From Hymenobacter fodinae (GTDB lineage: Bacteria; Bacteroidota; Bacteroidia; Cytophagales; Hymenobacteraceae): a stretch of 64,000 bases of DNA. The translations under genes were made by a program, and so were the position numbers. The stretch is taken from contig NZ_SRLA01000002.1 of NCBI RefSeq assembly GCF_004745825.1, positions 620,001 through 684,000 on the forward strand, in the 5' to 3' direction. Positions within the stretch are counted from its first letter, which is position 1, and each line of letters begins with the position of its first letter. Under the pieces are notes generated by a model. The model worked only from the letters and a program-made list of their open reading frames with translations. It was not told the DNA's origin and ran no database searches. Positions 27,199-35,916 of this stretch are shown piece by piece.

Positions 27199-27660
27199 AT
27201 GCTACATCTTCCTCGCTTCTTGCCACTGCTGCTAGCTGGTGCTGCCTTGGTTGGCGGCTGTAACTCTGCGCCATCTGCAGAGCAGCCCACCGCTACTACG
27301 CCCGAAGCTCAGCCCACGGCCGCTCCAACTGCCGCAGCTGCCTCGGCAGATACTACGCTCTCCGCGCAACTGCAAAACCCCAAAGTAGGCGATGTGTACG
27401 TGGTGCAGTTTCAGCCCCGTAACACCACCGAGCGGCGGTATTACTTCTACCAGGTGTTTGCTGTGCGTCCGGATGAGGTGGATTTGTACCCCGCCCGGCA
27501 GGAGTCTACCGACCCCCAAGCCGACACGAGTGCGCCTCAATTCTTCGCTACTACTGCCAGCAACGTCATGACCTACACCCGCGCCGAAGCGCGGGAACTA
27601 CTGCAGGAGCAGCCCGGCGACGTGCTGCACACGCGCCTGATTGCCGTACGCCGGCCCTAG
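27199..27660 (+). CDS. Lipoprotein of unknown function
   Basis: 153 residues from the ATG at 27199, beginning MLHLPRFLPLLLAGAALVGGC; the lipobox VGGC predicts lipidation. A Thr/Ala/Pro linker (about 25-55) is followed by a compact domain (VGDVYVVQFQPRNTTERRYYFYQVFAVRPDEVDLYPARQES) and FATTASNVMTYTRAEARELLQEQPGDVLHTRLIAVRR. No family recognised. An in-frame ATG further upstream at 27031 lies inside the M13 gene and is rejected. It follows the terminator of that gene and so probably has its own promoter. Confidence 0.75.
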   Translation: MLHLPRFLPLLLAGAALVGGCNSAPSAEQPTATTPEAQPTAAPTAAAASADTTLSAQLQNPKVGDVYVVQFQPRNTTERRYYFYQVFAVRPDEVDLYPARQESTDPQADTSAPQFFATTASNVMTYTRAEARELLQEQPGDVLHTRLIAVRRP

Positions 27661-27670
27661 CTAGCCCGAA

Positions 27671-27739
27671 GCCACGTCAGCACAAACGCCCAGCATCCTT
27701 GAGCTAGTCAGGGGTGCTGGGCGTTTGGGCTGATGTGGC
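27671..27739. terminator. Long bidirectional hairpin terminator
   Basis: A 28-bp stem (27671-27698 with 27712-27739) carrying one mismatch and a few G-T pairs, around a 13-base loop. It sits between the lipoprotein gene (plus) and the cyclophilin gene (minus), which converge. Confidence 0.8.
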
Positions 27740-27765
27740 CACAGGAGCCTGGCGAGAGGAACCTG

Positions 27766-28515
27766 CTACTTCTTTGGCTCCACTACTTCCATCTTGATGC
27801 GTACGTCTTTCTTAGGCCAGTTGTAGGGGTCGAGGGGCTCATTGGCAATCTTGTCGATGACATCGAGTCCGTCAATTACTTCCCCAAAAACTGTGTACTC
27901 ACCGTCTAGGCCAGGTGTGCCGCCAATGGTGGTATAGGCGCGAATTTGGTCGGGGGTGAGGGGACGGGGAGATGATGCCTTCGCCTCGGCAGCCGACATC
28001 TTTTTGCCTTGCACAATGTAAAAATCATTGTTGGAGGAAAGCTTGCCGGGGTTTTGTGCGCCATCGTAGCGCGCCATGGCCAACGCGCCGTATTTGTGAA
28101 AGTGGTTGGGCCTGATTTCTGGTTTCAGGTGGTACTCCTTCATCGGAATAGTCCGGAAGTTGGAGTTGCCGCCCTGAATAGCAAAGTCCTTCACCACCCG
28201 ATGAAACACGGTTTCATCAAACACGCCCTTGCGGCTGAGCAGCAAAAAGTTAGCCTTGTGCAGGGGAGTGTCATCGTAAAGTCGAATGCGCATATCGCCG
28301 AGGCGCGTGTGCATGATTACCTCCGAGGCCGGGTACTGCTGCCCGTAGGCCAGTATCTGGCGCTCGGCTACACCGCCCGAGTCGGTTAGGGCCATAAGAT
28401 CGGGGCCGTGAATGGGGGCCGGCGCGGCCGGGTCCGTGGCAGTTTCGGGTTGGGCGCGGTTGCAGGCAAAGGCTAGCGTGGCGCCGAGCAGAAGCGAGGC
28501 AGAAAGGAGTTTCAT
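27766..28515 (-). CDS. Peptidyl-prolyl cis-trans isomerase, cyclophilin type, lipoprotein
   Basis: 249 residues from the ATG at 28515 (MKLLSASLLLGATLAFAC, lipobox AFAC); the in-frame ATG at 28602 would lose the signal. The cyclophilin domain covers about 70-245: MHTRLGDMRIRLYDDTPLHKANFL, FDETVFHRVVKDFAIQGGNSNF, HKYGALAMARYDG, NDFYIVQGKK, LDGEYTVFGEVIDGLDVID. The active-site R in FHRV and the QGG segment are present. It should catalyse proline isomerisation in the periplasm or at the outer membrane. An insertion with a Lys/Ala/Ser stretch (KMSAAEAKASS) is seen in Bacteroidota homologues. Confidence 0.92.
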   Translation of the reverse strand: MKLLSASLLLGATLAFACNRAQPETATDPAAPAPIHGPDLMALTDSGGVAERQILAYGQQYPASEVIMHTRLGDMRIRLYDDTPLHKANFLLLSRKGVFDETVFHRVVKDFAIQGGNSNFRTIPMKEYHLKPEIRPNHFHKYGALAMARYDGAQNPGKLSSNNDFYIVQGKKMSAAEAKASSPRPLTPDQIRAYTTIGGTPGLDGEYTVFGEVIDGLDVIDKIANEPLDPYNWPKKDVRIKMEVVEPKK

Positions 28516-28549
28516 GAGAAAGCGGGCGGATGAATGGCCTAGGCCAGTA

Positions 28550-28616
28550 GCAAACGGGCCAAAACGCAAAAGGTGCGGCCTTCCGCAGAAGGCCGCACCC
28601 AAAAATAGCCGTTTGC
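28550..28616 (-). terminator. Nested hairpin terminator downstream of the manganese catalase
   Basis: The inner stem GGTGCGGCCTTC (28572-28583) pairs with GAAGGCCGCACC (28588-28599). An outer arm GCAAACGG pairs with CCGTTTGC at 28609-28616. It lies 16 bases past the catalase stop on the minus strand. Confidence 0.75.
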
Positions 28617-28631
28617 CCGTAGCCGATAGGC

Positions 28632-29537
28632 CTAAAGCTTTATCCCGAGTTTCTTGGCAATGTCAGCAAACATTTGGGGGTCGTAGTCGTCGGCGCCCGG
28701 CGAGTTGAGCTGGGGCTCCTCTTCCAGTTCCGGATACGGTACGCCTTCAAATCCGCCCTGAATTACTTCCAGCGGCTGCCCATCCTCGGGGTGAGTACCG
28801 TTCCAGATGATGCCGGCTTGCTTATAATCGTCGGGGCTGAAGGTGTAGAGCTTGAGGTGCAGCTTCTGCTGATCCTGAAGTTTTTTGGCTTCGGGGAAGG
28901 CGTCGTTGCTAAGCTCGGGCACCGGCACCAGCTTGCTCACCTCCACGCCCGTGAGTTTCTCCAGCGCTTTGGCGTAGGCCACTACGTGCAGGCCGCCGCG
29001 CACCAGCAGGTAGCCCACCATGGTGCGGGCGCACGGGTCCGAGACCATTTCGTACACCCGCATTTTGTTGGCGCGGGCTCCGCATTCCAGGAAGAAGTTA
29101 TGCAACAGGTCCAGCTTCAGGTTGCCGCTGGCGTGCACATTGTGGCCCGTCCAGGGGTTACCCATCGAGTCGACGGGCAAGGCGGCCTGGGCGCTGCTCA
29201 GAAAATGGTAGCTGTTGCGGGCATCTGCAACGCCCGCCAAAGGAGCGGGCACTGGGTCTTTGCCGCGGGGCGTTTGGCCCGTTAGCAGCAGATTGATGGC
29301 GTAAGATACGGCTTCGATGTGGCTGTATTCCTCGGCGGCAATGCTACAAGTCAGGTCGTAGAACGGACGCAGGCGGTTACGGCCCCGGAAGTTGAACGAC
29401 TGGAACGTGTAGTTCATCAGTGTCGACATTTCCCCATACTTGCCACCGAGCAGCTCCTGAATAGCCGCCGCATCGTTGGGCGAAGGGTTCTTGGGTTTAG
29501 GCAGCTCCACAGCCAGCCGATCATAACGCAGAATCAT
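28632..29537 (-). CDS. Manganese catalase family protein
   Basis: 301 residues. The five ligands of the dimanganese site are all in place by comparison with the family: E36 (GKYGEMSTL), E70 and H73 (AAEEYSHIE), E151 (FFLECGARANKMR) and H184 (GGLHVVAYA). It would convert hydrogen peroxide to water and oxygen without haem. The C-terminal 30 residues are acidic and Pro-rich (YPELEEEPQLNSPGADDYD). It is a single-gene unit; 29538-29769 upstream holds nothing recognisable beyond an AT-rich patch near 29630-29660. Confidence 0.95.
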   Translation of the reverse strand: MILRYDRLAVELPKPKNPSPNDAAAIQELLGGKYGEMSTLMNYTFQSFNFRGRNRLRPFYDLTCSIAAEEYSHIEAVSYAINLLLTGQTPRGKDPVPAPLAGVADARNSYHFLSSAQAALPVDSMGNPWTGHNVHASGNLKLDLLHNFFLECGARANKMRVYEMVSDPCARTMVGYLLVRGGLHVVAYAKALEKLTGVEVSKLVPVPELSNDAFPEAKKLQDQQKLHLKLYTFSPDDYKQAGIIWNGTHPEDGQPLEVIQGGFEGVPYPELEEEPQLNSPGADDYDPQMFADIAKKLGIKL

Positions 29538-29769
29538 AGCACCTTCTGTTTAAGTGTAAGAAAAGAACACTGCCGCAAACAGCGGAGATTTTCTAACGGC
29601 TCAGTCAAGCCTTAAGTTGATGAAAGCCCGAATATTATATATAGATAAATAGCTAGTTATGAAACTGTTGAGCTTGCTGAATGCTTGGCCTAGTACCCCT
29701 CTGCTCGGGAGGCTAGCGCCTACGGAGAACCTTGACTCGTCTCGTGTAGTAGCCTAGTTTCTGGACCCA

Positions 29770-29803
29770 AAAAAGGCGGCCCCGAACCCGGAGCCGCCTT
29801 TTT
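29770..29803 (-). terminator. Terminator downstream of the phospholipase C/nuclease-like gene
   Basis: AAAAAGGCGGC and GCCGCCTTTTT form an 11-bp stem with a 12-base loop. On the minus strand it follows the gene stop at 29824 and ends in a T run. Confidence 0.85.
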
Positions 29804-29823
29804 AATTTTTGCTTGTTTTTTTA

Positions 29824-31056
29824 CTACCAGCCAGAGCCGCTAGGTGTGCCCCAGCCATCAGAGGTACTCTTTTTGGGAGTGGCCTTGGCTTTCTGCTTCT
29901 GCGAGGGCGCATCCGCGGGCTTGGTCTTTACTTTCACTTTGTTGGTGCCGGCCGGTACGGCTGGGGCGCCGGGCACGGGCGAGCCGGTGGGGGTGGTGGC
30001 AGCCGGGGCGGGCTCTTCCTGCACGGGAGCCATATCCTGAGCGGCATTAATAAGGTCGGGGCGGACCTCTTGCTCTACTTTCTGCAACGAGAGCAGCAAC
30101 TGCTTGCTTACCAGCTCATTCTTATCCCAGACCTTAAGCTCTGCCGCCAGCTTCTCTTTTTCCGCTTTGCTAGGCTTTTTTGCCATCATGTTGTCGAGGT
30201 CGGGGCTGCCAGCATCTTTCCAGGCCGTCAGCCACATTGAAGCTACCATGGTAGGAGCCTGCTTGAGGCGGTAGGCCACCATGCCACCCACTTTTTCGTG
30301 GTAGGCATCGGCAAAGGCATCGGAGTACGAGCGGCGGGTTTTGCCGTACTTGTGCGAGAACACGTATTTCTGTTCCGTCGTGAATTTGTTGTTCAGGTCG
30401 TCCTCGAAATCAAAGGTGGCTCCCAGAAAACCGTATGAGTCCTGCACCACCTGCCAAATATCCGACTGCGGATCTTTCAGGTACTTAGCCGACTCCGCAT
30501 CGAGCTTGTACTTGGCAATGTTGCGCTCCGGCAGCTTGCTCTCCCACAGAGAATGAATGCCCGCCTGATTGGTAAGCTGGCCGTCGTAGTTTTCGGTGGT
30601 GTGCAGGGGCACAAAGGCATCAGAAACATAGTGGCCTAGGTCGGCGGAAAGGCGCACGATGGCCACGGTATCACGCTTACGGAAGGCGTCGGTAAGCTGG
30701 TCCTTCAGTTCCATTACCGTCCAGGGCACAGTGCCGTATTTGCGCAGCGTGTCGGCGGTGTACTTGGCCACGGCCTTGTCGTAGAGCTTCGGCATCAGCC
30801 CAAAGGGATTGTCGCCGTAATGGTCCATATCGATGAAGTGCTTCGGGGCTTCGGCCGGGTCGGCTTCGCGGCGCTCATCGGCTGCGGTGCTGCGCTTCAC
30901 CAGTTCGGCCATGTGCCGGTAGTAGAAGCCCCGCATGGAGGCAGGCAGGGCATACACCGAAATCTGGGCAATGGTACGGTGACCGAAAAAGCCCCAACCC
31001 TGCGACAGAATCGGGCACAATACGACAACGAGAAGTGTGAGGAGCAGTTTTTTCAT
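29824..31056 (-). CDS. Exported zinc-dependent phospholipase C / S1-P1 nuclease-like protein
   Basis: 410 residues from the ATG at 31056 (MKKLLLTLLVVVLCPILSQG), which begins a signal peptide; the in-frame ATG at 31161 would lose it. The mature protein starts at or near WGFFGHRTIAQ, with the N-terminal Trp and His used as zinc ligands in this fold. More ligands fit HFIDMDHY, LGHYVSDAFVPLHTTENYDGQ and HSLWE. From about residue 345 a Pro/Ala/Thr/Lys tail follows, ending WGTPSGSGW. The substrate, phospholipid or nucleic acid, cannot be read from the sequence. Confidence 0.85.
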   Translation of the reverse strand: MKKLLLTLLVVVLCPILSQGWGFFGHRTIAQISVYALPASMRGFYYRHMAELVKRSTAADERREADPAEAPKHFIDMDHYGDNPFGLMPKLYDKAVAKYTADTLRKYGTVPWTVMELKDQLTDAFRKRDTVAIVRLSADLGHYVSDAFVPLHTTENYDGQLTNQAGIHSLWESKLPERNIAKYKLDAESAKYLKDPQSDIWQVVQDSYGFLGATFDFEDDLNNKFTTEQKYVFSHKYGKTRRSYSDAFADAYHEKVGGMVAYRLKQAPTMVASMWLTAWKDAGSPDLDNMMAKKPSKAEKEKLAAELKVWDKNELVSKQLLLSLQKVEQEVRPDLINAAQDMAPVQEEPAPAATTPTGSPVPGAPAVPAGTNKVKVKTKPADAPSQKQKAKATPKKSTSDGWGTPSGSGW

Positions 31057-31240
31057 GGCAGCACAAACAGGCCGCACCCCGCGGCTCAACAAAGTTCGGG
31101 AATTTGACGATTCAATGAGGCAGGAACTGTCTTTTTTGACGAAGTGGTGATTGAAAACCACTTACCAGCTCTGTCTGAGCGCGTATCTTTTTACTTTTTC
31201 CGCGTTAGATACTTGTCTGCCCACCTAACTCCTCTGTTCG

Positions 31241-32287
31241 TTGACTGCTATTTCCCGTAAAAAAATCAGCTACACCATCGGGCAGCCTCTGCGCCAGTAC
31301 CTGCACCACTACGACCGGGAAACCCGCCTGCCCATTACCTACGCCGACCTCACCCGCATCAGCGGCAGCTTTCCGCTGCTTGATCGGCAGGAGCGGGACA
31401 CGCTGTGGGAAACCGTGTTTTATGAGCCGCAGGCTTTGCGGGAGCTGAGTGAGGGCCTAGCCCAGGTATACGCTCTGCTTAAGACCGGCAACGACCTGTC
31501 GTTTACTGACCACTTGCTGGCTGACCGCATCGACTACTGTCGCTTCGGGAACAGCAATCCGTTTCGGGTGCGCATCGTAAATCAGCTCAACGACAACTAC
31601 GATTACTTTTACGTGAAGCGGGCCGATGCCTCACGGGTGTATGGCCTAGAGCTGGAACACTTGCTCTCGCCCAATAGCATGAACTACCTCGTGTACGGCG
31701 ATACGCTGATTGAGGAGCACATTGCCGGCATTCCCGGCGACGATTTCATCCGCGAGCATTTGCAGCGGCCCCACCTCAATCAGGTGCGCATTGCCAAGGA
31801 GTTTGTGAAGTTTAATGAGCGGTGTTTTGCCCGGCTGTTGGGCGATATGCGCGCCTACAACTACGTAATCGTTGTCACCCCCGACTTTGAGGACGAGCAG
31901 TACCGGGTGCGCGCCATCGACTTCGACCAGCAGAGCTACGAGGGTAAGAAAACCATGTACATGCCCCAGTACTTCAAAGACAACCGCCAAGTGGTAATGC
32001 TGTGCAGTAAGTTGCTGGAGCCCGAAACCATTCGGCAGTACCAGGCCGAGGAACGCACCCTCATGGCGCGGCGCGTACGCTCGGAGCGTTACCGCCTCAA
32101 AGATCTTATAGACTGCATGCGGCGGGACGAAATATCCCCACCTGAAAAGGTAGCGCAACTGAAACAAGAGCTTAACAAGCACCACACCACCGATCTGTTT
32201 ACTGCCTGCCGCGGCATTGGCGACGTGGTGCGCCTCAACCTGCAGCTAATGCTGGTAGGGCGGGCCAACCGGCGGGTACCGGCCTAG
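31241..32287 (+). CDS. Kinase-fold-like protein, uncharacterised
   Basis: 348 residues, probably starting at TTG 31241, since the first in-frame ATG is far inside. I know no named family, but protein-kinase-like landmarks appear in order: a VAIK-like lysine K126 (FYVKRAD), a glutamate in the next helix E138 (LELEH), a hinge-like LIEEHIAGIPG, a catalytic-loop-like D202 with N207 exactly five residues on (LLGDMRAYNYV), and a metal-binding-like D228 (AIDFDQ). The C-terminal 110 residues are helical and basic. No signal peptide. The stop overlaps the convergent cinA-like gene by 4 bases. The kinase role is inference. Confidence 0.72.
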   Translation: MTAISRKKISYTIGQPLRQYLHHYDRETRLPITYADLTRISGSFPLLDRQERDTLWETVFYEPQALRELSEGLAQVYALLKTGNDLSFTDHLLADRIDYCRFGNSNPFRVRIVNQLNDNYDYFYVKRADASRVYGLELEHLLSPNSMNYLVYGDTLIEEHIAGIPGDDFIREHLQRPHLNQVRIAKEFVKFNERCFARLLGDMRAYNYVIVVTPDFEDEQYRVRAIDFDQQSYEGKKTMYMPQYFKDNRQVVMLCSKLLEPETIRQYQAEERTLMARRVRSERYRLKDLIDCMRRDEISPPEKVAQLKQELNKHHTTDLFTACRGIGDVVRLNLQLMLVGRANRRVPA

Positions 32288-32787
32288 GTAGCTGGGGCCA
32301 CCTGCTCGCGGTCTAGCAGCTCCGCCAGCTTGCGGTAGATAAACTCCGTGGCCTGCTGCCGAATGGCGTCACTGTTGCCATCAAACTGCTCGCGGTATTC
32401 GTGTGCGTGGCCCTTAAACAGAATAGTCACGAACACGGTGCCCACGGGCTTATCGGGGGTTTCTGATTGGCCAGGGCCGCACAAGCCCGTTACCGCCACA
32501 CACACATCGGCGTCGGGGAGGTTGCGGTGCAAACCCAGCGCCATTTCATTGGTGGTCTGCTGGCTCTCGGCAGAATAGGTAGTGAGAGTTGCCTTCTTGA
32601 CGCCGAGCAGCTGTTGTTTGGCATCGGTATGATACGTCACGACGGAGCCCAGCAGCACTTCGCTTACGCCCTCGGCGGGTGCCAGTTGAGCGGCGGCAAG
32701 GCCACAGGTGCAGCTTTCGGCTAAGGCTAGCTTGAGCTTATGCTTGATAAAATCTTTGATTAGGACTTCCGGGGTCGTTTTTTTCAT
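32284..32787 (-). CDS. CinA C-terminal domain family protein (nicotinamide-nucleotide amidase-like)
   Basis: 167 residues. LKLALAESCTCGLAAAQLAPAEGVSEVLLGSVVTYHTDAKQQLLGV and VCVAVTGLCGPG fit the CinA C-terminal / PncC family, which deamidates NMN to nicotinate mononucleotide. The usual motif is AESCTGG; here it is AESCTCG, with a Cys for a Gly. The usual TGIAGPGGG reads TGLCGPGQS. The N-terminal molybdopterin-binding half of CinA is absent, as in PncC. These changes near the active site leave activity open. Confidence 0.85.
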   Translation of the reverse strand: MKKTTPEVLIKDFIKHKLKLALAESCTCGLAAAQLAPAEGVSEVLLGSVVTYHTDAKQQLLGVKKATLTTYSAESQQTTNEMALGLHRNLPDADVCVAVTGLCGPGQSETPDKPVGTVFVTILFKGHAHEYREQFDGNSDAIRQQATEFIYRKLAELLDREQVAPAT

Positions 32788-32999
32788 AGTCAGAAAAAGG
32801 GGAGCGCTGAGGATACGGGTGCCCCCCTGGGTAGGGTTGCTACTGTTCTGCTGTGCGACACCTCTTAGAAGTGGCCTACGAATAACGCCCGGTTGAGCTT
32901 GTGTTGAGCACGTGTTAAATGGACTTATACCGTCTGCTACTGGCCTACATGTGCTTAGGTATTTGATGGTACTAGGCCAGTAGAAGGCCGTGCGGGCGG

Positions 33000-34304
33000 T
33001 TATTCCTGCCGGTAAACGGTGCCCTGCTTCATAACAAAGCGCACGCGCTGCATCACTTTGATATCCTGCGTAGGGTCGCCTTCTACGGCTACCACATCGG
33101 CCAGCTTGCCGGGCTCCAGCGTACCTAGGTTTTCCGACTGGCCTAGCAGCGTGGCCGCATTCACGGTAGCTGCCCGCAAGGCCTGCACGGCAGGCATGCC
33201 AGCTTCCACCATGTACTGAAACTCCAGGGCATTTACACCGTGCCGGAATACGGCGGCATCCGTCCCGAAGGCAATCTTAACACCTGCTTTGTAGGCCCGG
33301 CCAAAGGTGCTCTGGAGCTTGGGGCCAATGCTGATGGCCTTGGGCGTAACCAGCGCCGGGTAGTAGTTCGGTATCTTGGCCGAGTCGGCGACGGATTTAC
33401 CGGCCGTGATGGTAGGCACGTACCAAGTGCCATTTTTCACCATGAGCTTCATGGTTTCGTCGTCCATGAGCGTGCCGTGCTCAATGCTAGTCACCCCCGC
33501 CCGGATAGCGCGTTTCATGCCCTCCGCGCCGTGCGCGTGGCAGGCTACCTGCAGGCCTAGGTCGCGGGCCGTTTCCACAATAGCCCTAATTTCGGCTTCC
33601 GTCATCTGGGCACTGCTACCATCTTTGGCCACCGAAAGCACCCCGCCCGTGGAGGCAATCTTGATCAGGTCGGAGCCGCGCTTGTACTGCTCGCGCACCG
33701 CCTGGCGACACTGGTCGGGGCCGTTGGCTACACCATCCGCGGGGCCCGGCATACCCATCAGGTCGAGGCGGTAGCCGTTGGTGGGGTCCATGTGGCCGCC
33801 GGTGCCCGAAATGGCTTTGCCGGCCGTAAACACGCGCGGGCCCACCACTTGGCCTTTATTAATTGCATTGCGCAAAGCCAGATTCACGCCGGAGCCACCC
33901 AGGTCGCGCACCGTAGTAAACCCCGAAAGCAGAGTTTTGCGAGCATGATCGAGGGAGCTGAAGGCAATATCGGCGGGGTTTTGGGTGAACTCCTGCAGTT
34001 GGTTGTTTTTGCTGGTTTCGCTCTCCAGGTGCACGTGGCAGTCAATGAGGCCGGGCAGCACAGTGCGGTTTTTCAGGTCTATTACCTTATCGGCGGAGCC
34101 TGCAGGAGTGGTGTAGCCTCGTTCTACGGCCACCACCCGGCCCTTCTCTACTACCACGGTCATTTCCGTTTGGGCGCGGTCTTGGCGCATATCCAGGAGG
34201 CGGCCACAGTGCAGGTAGGTTTTTTGCGCCCAGGCCGGAGCAGCAGTGCATAGGGCACTGGTGAGGATGAAGGCCGTAAGAGAACGAAGTAGGGGTGAGG
34301 TCAT
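33000..34304 (-). CDS. Exported metal-dependent amidohydrolase (imidazolonepropionase/prolidase-like)
   Basis: 434 residues from the ATG at 34304, which begins a signal peptide (ending PAWAQ); the in-frame ATG at 34433 would lose it. The amidohydrolase barrel shows H90-x-H92 (DCHVHLE), a Lys in SDLIKIASTGG, CHAHG, SIEHGTLMDD, and FGTDAAV with the catalytic Asp. Secreted relatives are Xaa-Pro dipeptidases or esterases in Bacteroidota. It is a single gene in the periplasm or outside the cell; the substrate is unknown. 32788-32999, downstream, holds no gene. Confidence 0.9.
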   Translation of the reverse strand: MTSPLLRSLTAFILTSALCTAAPAWAQKTYLHCGRLLDMRQDRAQTEMTVVVEKGRVVAVERGYTTPAGSADKVIDLKNRTVLPGLIDCHVHLESETSKNNQLQEFTQNPADIAFSSLDHARKTLLSGFTTVRDLGGSGVNLALRNAINKGQVVGPRVFTAGKAISGTGGHMDPTNGYRLDLMGMPGPADGVANGPDQCRQAVREQYKRGSDLIKIASTGGVLSVAKDGSSAQMTEAEIRAIVETARDLGLQVACHAHGAEGMKRAIRAGVTSIEHGTLMDDETMKLMVKNGTWYVPTITAGKSVADSAKIPNYYPALVTPKAISIGPKLQSTFGRAYKAGVKIAFGTDAAVFRHGVNALEFQYMVEAGMPAVQALRAATVNAATLLGQSENLGTLEPGKLADVVAVEGDPTQDIKVMQRVRFVMKQGTVYRQE

Positions 34305-34454
34305 GGAGAAATGCGTAGGTAGAGGACAGAAGCCGGAAGATACGCGGTAAAAAAATGCTGCATGCAGCACAAATTCGCTGTAATCCGTATCTTCCAGGCC
34401 GGCTCCGCCGTACCTGCTCACAATCCACTTCACCTGTTTTATCTAGTTTACTAC

Positions 34455-34715
34455 ATGGCTACCTCCGCCGAATTTGAAGCCGCTGCCCAACGGGCTCAGC
34501 AACTCCCCAGCAAGCCCTCCAACACCGTATTATTGCAACTCTACGCCCTCTACAAGCAAGCGAGCGAAGGCGACGTATCCGGCGACCGTCCGGGTGGGTT
34601 CGATTTTAAAGCCATTGCGAAGTACGACGCCTGGTCTTCCCTAAAAGGCAAATCGCAGGATGATGCTCGTCAGGAGTACGTGAGCTTGGTTGACTCTCTG
34701 TTCCAAGGCGTGTAA
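34455..34715 (+). CDS. Acyl-CoA-binding protein
   Basis: 86 residues from the ATG at 34455. It matches the ACBP fold: FEAAAQRAQQLPSKPSNTVLLQLYALYKQASEGDVSGDRPG, then FDFKAIAKYDAWSSLKGKSQDDARQEYVSLV, including the conserved YALYKQA and KYDAW blocks that contact the acyl-CoA. It is a cytosolic carrier and buffer of long-chain acyl-CoA. ACBP is mainly eukaryotic but is found in scattered bacteria, including Bacteroidota. The start is 150 bases from the divergent amidohydrolase start. Confidence 0.93.
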   Translation: MATSAEFEAAAQRAQQLPSKPSNTVLLQLYALYKQASEGDVSGDRPGGFDFKAIAKYDAWSSLKGKSQDDARQEYVSLVDSLFQGV

Positions 34716-34755
34716 TACGGCTCTAGTAGAACAGTAGTAGAAGCTGCCAATCAAT

Positions 34756-34802
34756 AAAGCACAACGCCCGCTTCCGGATGTCGGAAGCGGGCGTTGTGCT
34801 TT
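34756..34802. terminator. Bidirectional terminator between ACBP and CDGSH genes
   Basis: AAAGCACAACGCCCGCTTCC pairs perfectly with its complement at 34783-34802 around a 7-base loop. Both flanking genes end here. Confidence 0.88.
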
Positions 34803-34815
34803 GCATGCAACTGGC

Positions 34816-35094
34816 CTAGCCAAGAGGCTGCCCACCGGCATCGGGAGCAGTGGGCGGAGCAATTGGCTTCGGGGCGGCAGGGGCCGGCAAGTCAAACGCC
34901 TTAGCGTCGTGCTCGAAGTGACCTTTGTGCGAACCGTCGCAGAAAGGCTTATTGGAAGAGAGTCCGCAACGGCAGATGCTGATTCGTTCGCGTCCGCCGA
35001 GGCCGTAGGGCTGTCCCTGGGCGTCTACAAGTTCGAAATCGGTGCCCTCTACGCGGAGGGAGCCATTGCTGAGTACTGTGAGTTTGGTAGCCAT
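34816..35094 (-). CDS. CDGSH iron-sulfur domain protein
   Basis: 92 residues. ICRCGLSSNKPFCDGSHKGHF carries the three Cys and one His ligands (C41, C43, C52, H56) of the CDGSH [2Fe-2S] cluster known from mitoNEET. A single CDGSH motif is present, followed by a Pro/Ala tail of about 25 residues. Possible roles are electron or cluster transfer in the cytoplasm. No membrane helix, unlike mitoNEET itself. Confidence 0.92.
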   Translation of the reverse strand: MATKLTVLSNGSLRVEGTDFELVDAQGQPYGLGGRERISICRCGLSSNKPFCDGSHKGHFEHDAKAFDLPAPAAPKPIAPPTAPDAGGQPLG

Positions 35095-35254
35095 ATAGTG
35101 AGGTGGTGAAGTGATATGGTGGTGACAGAAGAATGAAAACTACGGCAGTGAGCTGCAGTGGGAGGCGGGTACGCTACTGGCCTAGGCTGTGCTGGCAGCA
35201 ACCCCGAAGCAGTATTATTAAACTGCCGCAGTACTGTATACCGTTAGCACTGGC

Positions 35255-35770
35255 CTAGCGAAGCTCTTTACGCATTACGTAGTCGTTCATCCAGTAAGGG
35301 CCAATCGGAATGTCTTCCTCATGATGGCGCTGGAAGCCTTGGCGCTCATAGAAGGCTAAGGCGGGGTTGTGGCGGTTTACATTCAGTTCTAGCACGTGGC
35401 CCCCGGCTTGGCGTACGGCTTGCTCCACGGCCCCAATCAGCAATTGCCCAAACCCCCGGCCTTGGTGCGAGGGTAGAATGTATATTTTGTTGAGGTGATA
35501 GGCCCCTGCTTCCGGCTTGGCGGAATAGGAGGCAAATCCGCCCGGCTGGCCTTCATCCAGCAGAAGCAAAAACTGATGGCCTTGCTCCGTCATCTGCCGC
35601 TCCAGCGAAGCCGGCGTGTAGATAACGCGATACATGTAGTCGATTTGCTCCTTGGAAATAATGAACCGGTAGGTGGGCTCCCAAGTGGCTTCGGCCAGCT
35701 CAATAATGGTCGGGATATCGGCCAGAGTGGCCGGATGAATGGTAATGGGCGCGGCGGCAGAAGCTGACAT
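35255..35770 (-). CDS. GNAT family N-acetyltransferase
   Basis: 171 residues from the ATG at 35770; the longer frame begins with TTG at 35779. GNAT motifs: ITIHPATLADIPTIIELAEATW at the start, HLNKIYILPSHQGRGFGQLLIGAVEQAVRQAG with the acetyl-CoA P-loop (QGRGFG), and ELNVNRHNPALAFYERQGFQR. It transfers an acetyl group to an amine; the acceptor is unknown. It is divergent from the next plus-strand gene. Confidence 0.92.
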   Translation of the reverse strand: MSASAAAPITIHPATLADIPTIIELAEATWEPTYRFIISKEQIDYMYRVIYTPASLERQMTEQGHQFLLLLDEGQPGGFASYSAKPEAGAYHLNKIYILPSHQGRGFGQLLIGAVEQAVRQAGGHVLELNVNRHNPALAFYERQGFQRHHEEDIPIGPYWMNDYVMRKELR

Positions 35771-35916
35771 AGCGAGCAAAAAACGGCATTATTTCGCGCA
35801 AAACCGAACCCAAACCTATGATTGGCCCGTTTTTGGGACAGAAACTGCCAGCCACGGTATACGGGGTAGTGTACCTCATCCGTTATTTCCCGTTCGCTCA
35901 CGCACTCTCCCGACTC

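Noticed and set aside
34362..34454. In-frame extension of the acyl-CoA-binding protein
   Set aside because: The extension overlaps the upstream divergent promoter zone and is not part of the ACBP fold.
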